From the NCBI GenBank assembly GCA_000787465.1, contig JSYX01000503.1, positions 1 through 26,389 on the forward strand: 26,389 nucleotides of DNA, given 5' to 3'. Below, piece by piece: positions 1-10,017 of this stretch (position 1 is the first letter of the stretch; every line of letters starts with the position of its first letter). The translations under genes were made by a program, and so were the position numbers. The notes under the pieces are model-generated. The model worked only from the letters and a program-made list of their open reading frames with translations. It did not search any database and was not told the origin of the DNA. This stretch comes from Thermomucor indicae-seudaticae (lineage: Eukaryota; Mucoromycota; Mucoromycetes; Mucorales; Lichtheimiaceae).

Positions 1-369
1 GCTAAAAATGTAAGTAGAACATATGCAATGGGTATCTGTTTTGATAAATTATGTTGACAAAATGGCGCAAAAAACTTGCTCACCTAGATGCAAATCTAAC
101 CTCGTAACGACGCAAAGAAGGGTTCAGAGCGGCGTGAATACTTCCTCAAAATTCAGTATATTCGAGTAAAGAAAGTTCTTAAGCTTTTTGCAACCCAATT
201 GCAAGGGTGTATTGATGAACTGGTATATTAGGAAGTCAAGTTCCAACTCAACATACTGTAATGTTCTTCTCACACGGTTTTTCCTCTTTATCAGCGTACT
301 CCCATCTTTTGTTTTCTCATACCACCTTTTCTCTTTCTTCTAGTTTAACCCTTACCTACAGCTGTCTCA
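1..369. other. 5' flank without a recognisable gene
   Basis: No coding pattern is visible on either strand. The stretch from about 270 to 345 is pyrimidine-rich and ends in TTCTAG shortly before the first gene's start codon. This could be core promoter or the end of a 5' UTR intron, but nothing decides it. Confidence 0.4.
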
Positions 370-1069
370 ATGTTGAAGAGTGACATTACATTCGTTAGTC
401 ATTCTGCCCCTTTCCAAGTGCCTTCAGTAAGCCTTCAAAAATCCAAGTCCATGAGCTTCCAACGCCCATCTTGCCCAAAGAAAAAACGACCTGTATCGGT
501 ACATCAACAGGGAGGTGCTCATGCGCCCAGAAAATCCAACAACAAAAAGAAAGAATCGAATTGCAACGAGCATGACCTGGAGAAGTCCAAAAAGAAACCA
601 AGCAAGAAACAACCGTCAGCAGTTCATTCCGATGAAGAAGAGCTGCGCAATAACAGGTAACCGCTACGTGTACCAAGGGTGTTGTAAGAAGCTTTGGGCT
701 TATCGTCTGTCTGCTGGGGCTTACGTACACGCAAAAACCAGACGGCCACAGAGACGTAAACGGTGCAATAGTGCTGTCGTGGGCAGAGTACATTATGCCG
801 GACCGATATTCAATGAAGCACCAAATCCAAGTGCACTTCCTGTACCTGCCTTTACAATGCAGCGTCGGAGAACCTCTTCTTTTAATATCCAGCAACTCGC
901 ATCACCAGCCGGACAAGAAGGAAAGCGGCTACTGCCATGGTCGACACCACAAACGCGGCACAGTTTCCCGTCAAAAATGACTACAGCCCACGATGTCGAC
1001 ACAGATCGTTATCTTTTGGAAATCCAACAAAAACTACGATCTGTTCTGAAGCTTGGATTGGCTCCTTAA
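370..1069 (+). CDS. PNRC/Edc1-type mRNA decapping activator
   Basis: Two exons (370-656 and 742-1069) joined across an 85-nt intron (GTAACC...CCAG) give 204 residues; the split codon is AG|A. The N-terminal half is basic and low-complexity (KKKRP, NNKKKE, KSKKKPSKK), as in RNA-binding or nuclear proteins. In exon 2 the motif HYAGPIFNEAPNPSALPVPAF, trimmed to YAG-x2-F-x3-P-x-PS-x-LP-x-P, matches the PNRC motif of human PNRC1/2 and yeast Edc1-type proteins. In those families this motif binds Dcp1 and stimulates Dcp2 decapping. The C-terminus ends in a short amphipathic helix (YLLEIQQKLRSVLKLG). Function is assigned from the motif alone; the rest is not conserved enough to recognise. The start at 370 is the first ATG of the open frame; an internal Met at residue 28 is an alternative. 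Confidence 0.75.
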
Positions 1070-2150
1070 AGCCTACGCTATCGCACTCAAAATCAACCCT
1101 CAATCAATGTTGGGACAGTACCATCCTGTTATATGTTTAGGGATGCCCAATCTTTTGATATCTTATTCTGATTATGTTTATTGTCAATTTCTATGTACCT
1201 CTCCAAACAAACCGATTGCTTTATATCCCTCCCTCCTTCCCTCCCTCCCCCTACCCATCTTTACCCCATCTCACTCGCGAAAGAATAAATCGCCACTCCC
1301 TATACCCGCACCTCAACCGTCAATCATATGAGTGTGCGAGCATGGAAGCCGTATGGTAAAACCAACTTCCCAATAAGCGCGTTAACCATTCTCTCCTATC
1401 GTGTCTTTTGTTATCAGCGAATCAGATCTCTGGTTTTGCCAAGAATAAACAGTCTAAGCGACCGCGTGGAAGACAAAGACGGTATAGAGACCAAAAGTGA
1501 AGAAGTTGGTCTACGGAAAATCGAGAACACTATCATCACATGGCACATCCATTTGTAACAATCGGCACTGCCCATTATACTCTGCAAATGCATGCTGTCA
1601 GTACACTGACGGCACTATGTATCTGCTTAGCGGGCGCCAGCAATGTTTTGACTGCTCAAACCCTGGTCCCGTTTTCAAAACCATCAGCTGATTCGTCAAT
1701 GCTGAATAACAAGCTTGGCCCAGGCACCCGGAGGTGGTCCAGGTGCCCTTGAGGTTTCGTTTGTAAGAAGGAAATAGGTGAGTTTCAGGCCACAGTTGCT
1801 TGATTCCCAAACTGGATGCATCTTTCGAGCAGTACTATATCCTGAGTTCAGTGCTGCAACTCCTATTGCAGTAAAGAAATGTGGTTTCTGCTATTGATTA
1901 ATTTCCAGCATATATGTTATGAAAGACGCTATTTACCACAATCCCTCTTAGTAGGGAGCTTTAGCTATGTGGACAAAAACCTAAAGATACATTCTAGCCA
2001 CTCTTATTGTCTACAGTGTGTCTGGTAAAATGTTCTATTACCAAGGTACCAGATTTTCTGATTTGCAACACGGATACCCGGAATCCAAACGCCGAATACT
2101 CTACCATCCACTCAGCACGCCTATGATCGACCTTTCTTTTCTACCGCATC
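1070..2150. other. Intergenic region upstream of RPS3
   Basis: Mostly non-coding. Positions about 1221-1258 form a pyrimidine tract of repeated CCCT/CCTT units, a pattern often seen in fungal promoters and 5' UTRs. No clear TATA box was found near the RPS3 start. One small open frame at 1540-1752 is listed separately. Confidence 0.4.
1540..1752 (+). CDS. Possible small hydrophobic protein (weak)
   Basis: A 70-codon frame starts MAHPFVTIGTAHYTLQMHAV and contains one hydrophobic segment (about residues 20-38). The spacing of G, H, A and TL residues loosely recalls fungal ATP synthase subunit K (Atp19). The expected acidic C-terminal tail of that family is absent, and the last 20 codons look non-coding. 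It may be a real short gene with an unseen intron, or chance. No promoter evidence was found. Confidence 0.2.
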   Translation: MAHPFVTIGTAHYTLQMHAVSTLTALCICLAGASNVLTAQTLVPFSKPSADSSMLNNKLGPGTRRWSRCP

Positions 2151-3187
<1,037 letters not shown>

Positions 3188-4075
3188 ATAACAACTCGAA
3201 TCGGTGCATCTTTGTGGATTGCCAATGAGTATCGACATTTGAAACCTTGTTTGATGGTATACAACAAAAACATGTTTCTGTTCTCAAAAATAATGGCAGC
3301 ATGATCGTGAATACGGATCGCTTATTCATAAACTGAGTGGTCCCTGTGGATGGCATATCGGCTCGCAACCATTGTCGATTGATTATTGTGATTACGGCAC
3401 AACAACAGAACTATATACATCGAATGATGCGCTTATGACTTGATGGCTTGGAGCGAACTTACGGTAAAACTGTCTTGATGAGCTACAGTAATCTTCCAAT
3501 TTGATGCCTCTACCGACTCTGATGATTGAACTCTTTGACACATGAGGTTTATACCCATCGGTTTAATGTTGGAGGAAATTGGACTGCGATTGTTCCTTGC
3601 TTCTTGCACCAACTAGAACCGCACCAAAATATGCACGTTCTTTGGTATTCGTCCAGCACAACAGGGCGGAAGCCATGGTCATTTTGCCCAGCGCTGGTGA
3701 TTCATGCGAGTGATAAAGCACTGAGAGGTTAACGAACCTGAAGGTCCATAACAGTTGCCCATGATGTCCTTTTATTTGCTAAGCTTGCGACAGCTGGGCT
3801 TTCGTGTTCTGACAGCTTCGCTATACTATTATTATCCTCCTTCTAACTATCGTGATTTCCTTTCTTTTAGCATCAACAATTGACAGGCACTTTATCAAGC
3901 GGTAGTCTTAGGAACTTTGCTAAGGTACATGCTCTTGTGCCCGTCCGAGACATATTGACATGAACGTGTCATCGATGATGCTAGCATTCAATCATATGGC
4001 ATAAACGTCTCACAAGGGTTAGCAGGAAAAAATCCAAGTCCGGTTACAGCGAGTCTTGTTTCTCTTTTGTTCTCC
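3188..4075. other. Intergenic, RPS3 3' side to GILT promoter
   Basis: No convincing gene. A 68-codon frame at 3526-3732 starts at a non-ATG codon and shows no recognisable features. The last 150 bases before 4076 are the probable promoter and leader of the thiol-reductase gene, without an obvious TATA box. Confidence 0.4.
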
Positions 4076-5079
4076 ATGATTCGCTCATTCGTTGTGTTCA
4101 GTGCAATGGCGGTCGTGCTCTTCTTGCTGGGCACGGCCTACACAGCCTGGGTGAAGCCGCAAGACCAAAAGAGCTATGCAAAAGTCGAGGTTATTCTCGA
4201 GCATTCTGCTGCACCCGTACCAGTCGAGCTCTTCGTCATGAGCAAGTGTCCGGACGCGGTTCACTGTGAGACCGTGTTTGACCACGTGCGTAAGTTCTTT
4301 GCCAGGCGCATGATAGGATCTCCTCTTTTTTTCCCCAATGGAGTTCTTGACCTTTTTCATCTAGTGGATCGAGTTAAAGTACCTGTTGCGCTTGATGTCA
4401 ATTATATTGCAAAGCTGGATCATTCGCAGCCGTATCAATTCGAGTGGTAAAAATCATGCAAGAGGAGACAATGCATGAACTTGAAAAGTTAAAACAAGAT
4501 GCTTAGTAAGCACGGCACAAGTGAATGCCTTGGCAATATCCAAGAACTCTGCTTCAAGCATGTATATCCTGAGCAGAGAACATGGTTCGGATTCATTAAC
4601 TGCTTGAACGAGCACTACGACAAGATTGGCTTGGACGAGCAACTGGCCAAGACCTGCGGTAAATTGGCCCTTCTACTTTTTATTAACGAACGTACATTAC
4701 TGACAGGATACTTTCTGTCAGCCCAAAAGCTAGGCAAAGATTATGCACCTGTGCAGCAATGTGCTTTTACCCAAGGAATTAATTTACTCGCCAAGTCAGT
4801 TGAACGCACCAACAGTTTGAATGTCAGGTCAGTCATCTGGCACTGCAAGTCCAAGATAACATTTGGCTGATTTGGCTGATTTGGCTATGAGCAGTAAAAG
4901 TTGCACGATCTTTATTGATAACAAGCTACGATGCATCCGTGATAGCACATGGAAGGTAAAGGACACGTGTGTCTAGTGTTAATGGGCAAACGCTCATACA
5001 ATCAACTTAGGAATGCTCTGGAGGACATAGTGTCGATGATTTCGTCAAAACCATCGAAGATGCCTACTATCGCCAATAA
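4076..5079 (+). CDS. GILT-like (gamma-interferon-inducible thiol reductase family) protein
   Basis: Six exons (4076-4289, 4365-4446, 4507-4658, 4722-4827, 4895-4955, 5011-5079) give 227 residues. Residues 5-25 are a hydrophobic signal peptide or anchor, so the domain should lie in the endomembrane lumen or outside. The redox site is LFVMSKCPDAVHC (Cys58, Cys64), a C-x5-C arrangement rather than the animal CxxC. Exon 3 begins with the split Cys codon of CKHGTSECLGNIQELC, the GILT signature (C-x-HG-x2-EC-x2-N-x4-C). Further paired Cys follow (FINCLN, AKTCAQ, QQCAF, SCTIFIDNKLRC, KEC). GILT proteins reduce disulfides of substrate proteins; the substrate here is unknown. All introns are 55-75 nt GT-AG. 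The start is the ATG at 4076, directly before the hydrophobic stretch. Confidence 0.9.
4861..4887 (+). repeat. Three tandem 9-bp units with branch-point-like sequence inside a GILT intron
   Basis: ATTTGGCTG is repeated in tandem (4861-4869, 4870-4878, 4879-4887, the last ending CTA) within intron 4 (4828-4894). The junctions create two copies of CTGAT, matching the branch-point consensus CTRAY, just upstream of the acceptor at 4894. Confidence 0.7.
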
Positions 5080-5279
5080 GCAGCGTCTACCTAATGTGCT
5101 ATTTTGTTCGATTTGTATGTATAATCCTTTGGCGAATAATGCCCAGGAGACGCTGGACCACACTGTTGCTGGTAATACTGATCGAACATCAACTGCAAGC
5201 CGAGTTTACTCTAAGGAAAGATTAAAGAAAGTTGCGCATAAGACTAGCGTGCTTTACCAAGAGGATATCTAACGCTTAA
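5080..5279. other. Region downstream of the GILT gene
   Basis: 3' flank of the thiol-reductase gene. Short open stretches occur in two frames but with no start or recognisable motif. Confidence 0.3.
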
Positions 5280-5635
5280 TACTTACCTACCCGATGGAGC
5301 ACCTTTTTTGAGGGTGGCGAACTGACGTCCGAAAAAGTGGTCGGTTTTGAATATGGCACTACGAAGGACACGAAATGGCACAACTTCTTGCGGGAACTGA
5401 TTAGCGATAGCATAATTCTTCTGTCCTTCCCGAAGATGAGGCTTCTCAGAAGTGGATCTCCACGAACAGCATGTTACGACGTCTACCCCAGCTACATTAT
5501 GCCGACGTTGTGCGACTCCAGATCCTCGTCTTGTTCCACCTCACCCATTTAAACAAAGATGTCAGAGGAAACACAAACCACATTCGACACGCTGTTTGGA
5601 AGCAAGTCGTATATAATGACCTTCAATTTAGATAA
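5280..5635 (+). pseudogene. Frameshifted coding-like fragment, possibly THO complex subunit 1-like
   Basis: One frame is open from 5280 to 5552 and reads WHNFLRELISDSIILLSF near its end. A second frame, opening about 5413, continues from there as PEDEASQKWISTNSMLRRL, then RLQILVLFHLTHLNKDV, and stops at 5635. The two pieces read as one helical protein if a frameshift near 5425 is allowed; no splice site at the junction was found. The order (W-x2-FL, then K-aromatic-hydrophobic-S/T-S/T, then R-x-QIL-x4-F-x2-L) loosely resembles part of THOC1, but I cannot confirm this. No start codon or upstream part was identified. It may be a decayed gene fragment or an unresolved exon pair. Confidence 0.35.
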
Positions 5636-5698
5636 CTGTAAACATGGCTCTTTGAAATGGAAAACGCATTCACCGCACACAAGGTGTTTCCCTTTGCA

Positions 5699-5714
5699 TA
5701 CATATATATATATA
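5699..5714. repeat. (TA)n microsatellite
   Basis: An alternating TA run within the intergenic region upstream of the next gene. It may simply be AT-rich promoter DNA. Confidence 0.7.
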
Positions 5715-5857
5715 ACGAGCAAATGAAGGAAATCCTCCCGACAAAAACATTTGCCCCGAAGGGAACGAGGGTATCATCGCCTCGTTAGATCATAGCTCTG
5801 CCTTTGTTTCATGTGCCTTTAAGGCCCTTGCTTTTTTTGGTGCTGAGCAGCTGACAG

Positions 5858-5865
5858 TATATAAG
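5858..5865 (+). promoter_or_regulatory. TATA box of the gene at 6034
   Basis: TATATAAG lies 169 bases before the ATG at 6034 and is followed by a pyrimidine-rich leader (about 5920-5945). This is a typical fungal arrangement; the start site would fall near 5890. Confidence 0.55.
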
Positions 5866-6033
5866 AACCCGTGATCACTCCGTCCGACCATGACTTTCTG
5901 TCCACAGCAGCGCCGGTCGCTTCCTTTTCTCTCTCCCCCTCATTACAATCCAATTGTGCAAGAGCGGTGAGTGAAAAAAGAAGTCATTCCTTGGTAGCTG
6001 TAGCAACGGTGCTTATCTCAATGAAGCGTTGCC

Positions 6034-6579
6034 ATGGCTGCTACAAACAACGACGAGTATCATTTGCCAGGCGCCTATCATAGTTCGATCGAAATACAGC
6101 AGCAGCAGCTGAGCACATCTTCACCGTCATTTTCGTCTTCTTTACCTCTTGCCATCATGTCGTCCGTACTTTTCCCCTGCCACACGGAAAGTATACTGGG
6201 TCAGCCCCAACTGCTTCAACCAACGACTCTACCGGGTGCTTGGGTGACGGTTGATCATCCAGAGAAGACGCAAAAGGCTGATGAAAATGAAGAGATAATC
6301 ACTCTGCGGCGCGCTGTGGCAACGTTGCGCAAAGAGGCCGCTGAGTTGGAAAAGACAGACGTCTTGGTAAAGAAAAGCATTGAAATCGTCACTCATAAGC
6401 GGCTCCTGGCTGAGCATCGACGGAGAAGACGATCCAAATGGGATTGGTGCGAAGACGACAGCAGCAGCAGCAGTAGTAGTAGCAGCAGTGACGAGGACGA
6501 AGAAGGGGAAACATTTCCAGACTGTCAACGACGCACAAACAAAGATACGGACGACGACGATGATTGGGAATGGATCTGA
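6034..6579 (+). CDS. Unrecognised acidic coiled-coil protein
   Basis: A single uninterrupted frame of 181 residues starts at an ATG in good context (GCCATGG), downstream of a TATA box. I do not recognise the family. Residues 17-40 are Gln/Ser-rich. Residues about 80-130 are a charged heptad-like helix (EEIITLRRAVATLRKEAAELEK). Residues 127-134 are an Arg-rich patch that could act as a nuclear localisation signal. A run of ten Ser (143-152) is encoded by AGC/AGT repeats, followed by acidic stretches and a C-terminus of five Asp then WEWI. The basic coiled coil plus acidic tail fits a chromatin- or RNA-associated protein, but that is only compositional inference. It is probably a real gene given its length, promoter and lack of stops. 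Confidence 0.6.
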   Translation: MAATNNDEYHLPGAYHSSIEIQQQQLSTSSPSFSSSLPLAIMSSVLFPCHTESILGQPQLLQPTTLPGAWVTVDHPEKTQKADENEEIITLRRAVATLRKEAAELEKTDVLVKKSIEIVTHKRLLAEHRRRRRSKWDWCEDDSSSSSSSSSSDEDEEGETFPDCQRRTNKDTDDDDDWEWI

Positions 6580-7528
6580 TGAATGGATTCATTGTGTAGA
6601 TATACCCTTTTTAACCCCATAACGTATTTTTATGCTCTACTAGCCTACTTTATGAACAATGCATTGGACCCCTTAAAACGCTGCACTTCGCGCATCATGA
6701 AGCGGCCAACCACTTCCTCTGAATGAAACTCTTTGACGATACAGGGTTTCAGCTTTTGAGATCTTTTTCATGTGCGTGATAGAAAATCCAAATGTTTGCC
6801 TGGTCAAAAGACGTCATCAAGATATTCACCTAATTTGCATAAGAGCAGTTCTTTCTCTGTATCGGATGCCATTGCGTAGAAGCATTGGAGAACTGGGTTG
6901 GGACTCCTTTGCCCTCTCGATTGCATCAGAGTTTTCCGGTAATTAATGCTTCAGGTAGACCGCACTGTCGGCTCGAGGAAAAGGCTTACATGGACTAAAC
7001 CGCACGGCAGCGCTCACTGTTGATTCATATTCGCTTAAGAACTCCAAAACGTTCTTTCCGTTGCCGTATTCGTCCGCTGACAGTGCTACGCGATTTCGTT
7101 CTCGTCGAGACATCTCACGGCCTTTTAGCAAACCTTACGCAATGGCACCACGGGACCGACAGATCCAAAGCCGCTTATCGGCTACATAAACAAGTTCCCT
7201 GGCACTTGTGCTTCTGTTACGTTTATATATGTAAAACATGGCGGTCCTCACGGCCTAAGTTTGCTTCGCTCTGAGGGCCGTAGATCGTCCTTCGTTCGTC
7301 TAGAAGCTGCTCCAAATGCCATATGAAAACTTATTAGATCATTTAAAAGGAATCTGCGTAGGAAAAAGAAGCGCAAAATTCTGAATCTTATGCATTTTGA
7401 GATTAGCAAACCGTTCAGAGGAATAAATGTACCTCGTGGCTTTCAGACAGAAAGGAAGTCGGGACCAAAATCGGCGATAGACATCCGCATCATTACGCAG
7501 CGGAACGTTTCCGTTTTTCCCTTCTTCA
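6580..7528. other. Intergenic region with coding-like debris
   Basis: No intact gene. On the plus strand one frame (about 6868-7186) reads as two peptide-like pieces, one starting MPLRRSIGELGWDSF, separated by two stops 21 bases apart. A small hairpin (ACGGCC at 7250-7255 pairing with GGCCGT at 7276-7281) is present. The last 200 bases are the probable promoter of the Sts1 gene. Confidence 0.35.
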
Positions 7529-8130
7529 ATGTCCAAACCTAGCCAAAACAGTATCTTTCGCCAACAACAACAACTGTACAGATCTTCACATTACTTTGGA
7601 AAACCAAAGACATCCACCTTTTTCACGTCTTCTTCACCAGTACCACAAGATGCAAGTAATAACAGCCAAAGCAAAGGCAAGTAAGATTAATAAAACTTGG
7701 GTCAAGTCATTCCGCGGGCTAACCAATCATTACGCATTAGGCCGTAAACGGAGAGCTTCCGAAGATGAATTAATGGAGGATTCTGTCGATGGCAGCACTA
7801 CTACTAGATCGTCTTTGGATATATCTCGGTCGGAAGATAGGCCCTTGGCAACACCACGATCAAGGCAAGACAAGATTTTACATTGCGTCAAGCGAAATAG
7901 AATAGGTGCCGAGAAACAGTTTCCCTTGGATAAACTATTAGGTAAAGCAGTCTTGAATATCCACCACCCACAATTGATTCGGTTACTTACGCGGTTCCTT
8001 CGTAACAGCACCACTAGACAAGGAAAAACTCATTGAACTTATTCAAAATCTGGTGGAAACGAACCCTCGTCTGCAACCGGAAATTGATGAAATGATCATG
8101 CCTTCTGCTAACAGCAGTTTAATCAGATAA
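7529..8130 (+). CDS. STS1: Sts1/Cut8-family nuclear proteasome tether
   Basis: Three exons (7529-7655, 7741-7941, 8009-8130) give 149 residues. Introns are 85 nt (GTAATA...TTAG) and 67 nt (GTAAAG...ACAG). Exon 1 is Ser/Gln-rich and disordered. The first junction creates ASRKRRASEDE, a basic nuclear-localisation-type cluster at 44-47 as in Cut8. The second junction completes FPLDKLLAPLDKEKLIELIQ followed by NLVETNPRLQPEIDEMI. This is the conserved Cut8 core (P-L-x-KLL-x2-LD-x3-L-x2-L-x2-LV-x3-P-x-LQPEI). In yeasts Sts1/Cut8 binds the 26S proteasome and holds it at the nucleus. The start was moved upstream to the ATG at 7529 because that exon joins in frame to the RKRR segment. Confidence 0.85.
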
Positions 8131-9011
8131 TGATGATATCCCCCTCCTCCTTATCTTGTGTTTGCAACCCCCGCCCTTCGTCAACAGCACGATACCTGTG
8201 ACCCACAAATAGCATCCCTTGTACAGCTCCACGTCTTCAGAAAGCCATCTACGTTGTTTCGGATAAAACAGAGACCTGGTCTTGAAGCGCGTCATTGTAC
8301 GTAGCTAGTGGAATCAACGAAAGTATCAGATCTGTTCAGAGTCAAACAGTCGAAACGTAAGCTTCTTTTTCTTCCTTTTTGAGTGTCCCTTCTTTCAGAG
8401 TACAAAATATGAGTTTAACAAGCCGGTGCAAGAACAATTGCACCTATAGATTCCGACGTGTAGATGCAATTTGGCAATTTGCCAGACGATATGGACGGAT
8501 CATCTCTGAAACTAGTGAGCGCATGCCAATAAGCATTTTGCACCTAAAGATGTGATAAGGACCAGGCTATTGTCTATAGGATTTCCGACCATTCTGTCTC
8601 GCTGTGATGCCCATATCTCGAGATTTAATGGACTACATGCGGGATCGCTTTCGTTTTGGAATGGTCCCTAGACTGTTCACCGGAGCCAGTTGACGAATAC
8701 CGTCCTTTTTTTTTACACAAGCGTATACGGTACAGGACCGATAGGATACACCGCACCGCACTGTGCTGCACTGTAATGCAAACGGCGTCAGGTTAACACA
8801 GTCGACCGTGTTTGTCTTCCATGTCTCCACTCTGCAGTACCATGGTCGCGACAGGTACGCTGGATGAGTGCAAAGTCTTTTAACGCACATGTAAAAGAAT
8901 TTTGTTCGAGCCCACAAGCAGTCTCGTTACCAGCAGCTCGCTGGCGATTACACTGAACGTTGACCATAGTCATAAGTTACTGAGCAATAAATATACGTTT
9001 ATCTTACATAG
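8131..9011. other. Intergenic, with a doubtful short spliced ORF
   Basis: No firm gene. A sequence resembling an intron (GTAAGC at about 8357 to TTTCAG near 8398) precedes an ATG at 8409 that opens a 48-codon frame to 8555 containing FRRVDAIWQFARRYGRI. I do not recognise it. Positions 8750-8775 hold a CA/TG-rich simple stretch. Confidence 0.3.
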
Positions 9012-9101
9012 TAGTTGCTATAGCGCGTATAACAATGAAAAGCAAAATGAAAGGTTCATTGGAAGGAAACTAGAATAAGTTTCCCAGTTTCAGGATTGAA
9101 A

Positions 9102-9776
9102 CTACGTCTGAAGTTGGATCGCTATTTCTGCCAATGTGATGACCATCCCTTCCAGCTTTATGCGTTTGTCACGCTCTTCTTGCATTTGATGCTCAAATTC
9201 TTCGCGGACCTTCTGCACTTCCTTCTTTATGAAGTCCTTTAGCTTCGCTTCCAAGTCTTCTGTTCGACCGCTAGCAGGCACACCGAACCGCGAACCAACT
9301 TTTTTCACGCCGGCTGTGCAAGCTGGCTCTCTACCGTCTTTTTCTTCCTCCTGTTCTTCTGGATATCCAGGCAGCTACAACATGATCCAGGTTAACTATC
9401 AGCCTACAGCAGAGAAAATCCCATACTCTTCCGTACCTAAGTAGGTTTCTGTTGTGGCATTTCCACCTGACTAGGCGGAGGCGACGAGACGGCGGCAAGA
9501 ACCGGTTCTGGCACTGGCAAGGGCAGCAGAGATCCGTAGTCATTGGCAAATGTGTCAATGAGATATACCTATACTCTCTTTTGCCACTATTTTACGCAAG
9601 AACAACATCACGGAATAAAATACCGACAAGATTAAATTGCTTGTAACAGCAATAGTTGCTTTTTTTTCGTTCTCCTGGCATCCACTGTTTTCGTCGTATT
9701 TCGGAAATAAAAGGCTACCGATAAGCACAAATAAGACGAGCGTAAATAACGAGGACTTCATGGATAGGCAAGACAT
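9102..9776 (-). CDS. Membrane-anchored Pro-rich/coiled-coil protein, copy 1 (stop codon at an exon junction)
   Basis: Three exons on the minus strand (9776-9624, 9568-9437, 9374-9102) mirror copy 2. Exon 1 encodes a signal-anchor (SLFTLVLFVLIGSLLF) and a short tail with one Cys. Exon 2 is Pro-rich (SLLPLPVPEPVLAAVSSPPP). Exon 3 is an acidic, heptad-like coiled coil (DLEAKLKDFIKKEVQKVREE onward). Introns are 55 and 62 nt. The last codon of exon 2 is TAG where copy 2 has AAG, so the ordinary splice gives a 94-residue product lacking the coiled coil. An upstream donor CAG|GTGGAA at 9466, absent from copy 2, would remove the stop in frame and give 175 residues. A TATA box at 9846-9854 precedes the chosen ATG by about 70 bases, so the longer open frame starting at 9842 is unlikely to be used. 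Family unknown. Confidence 0.5.
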
Positions 9777-9845
9777 CGCGATGTATGCTGTCTTCAGAAA
9801 AAAAGAGGAGAAGGAAAATAACGCAAGGAAGGTGGAGAACATCTG

Positions 9846-9854
9846 AATTTATAT
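9846..9854 (-). promoter_or_regulatory. TATA box, copy 1
   Basis: Minus-strand ATATAAATT preceded by GCGCCCAGC. The identical motif lies at the same place in copy 2. Confidence 0.6.
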
Positions 9855-10017
9855 GCTGGGCGCAATTTTCCGAACTTTCTAAATAGAAGGCAAATTCATT
9901 TCTCCTTGCGCATTAAGTCACGGGACTCGGGCAAGTAATCCGTGATTTGAACCTTAATGCGTCAAAGTGTCGCATCAGAAAACTGTTTTTGTTCCTCCAT
10001 TGCTACTAGCAGAGACT

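Noticed and set aside
4949..5272. 107-codon plus-strand frame overlapping the end of the GILT gene
   Set aside because: It reads through GILT intron 5 and exon 6 in the wrong frame; the true frame ends at 5079 with DDFVKTIEDAYYRQ.
9555..9842. Longer minus-strand start (MFSTFLALF) for duplicate copy 1
   Set aside because: The ATG is only a few bases after the TATA box and would lie upstream of transcription start. Its counterpart in copy 2 is in a different frame from the signal-anchor.
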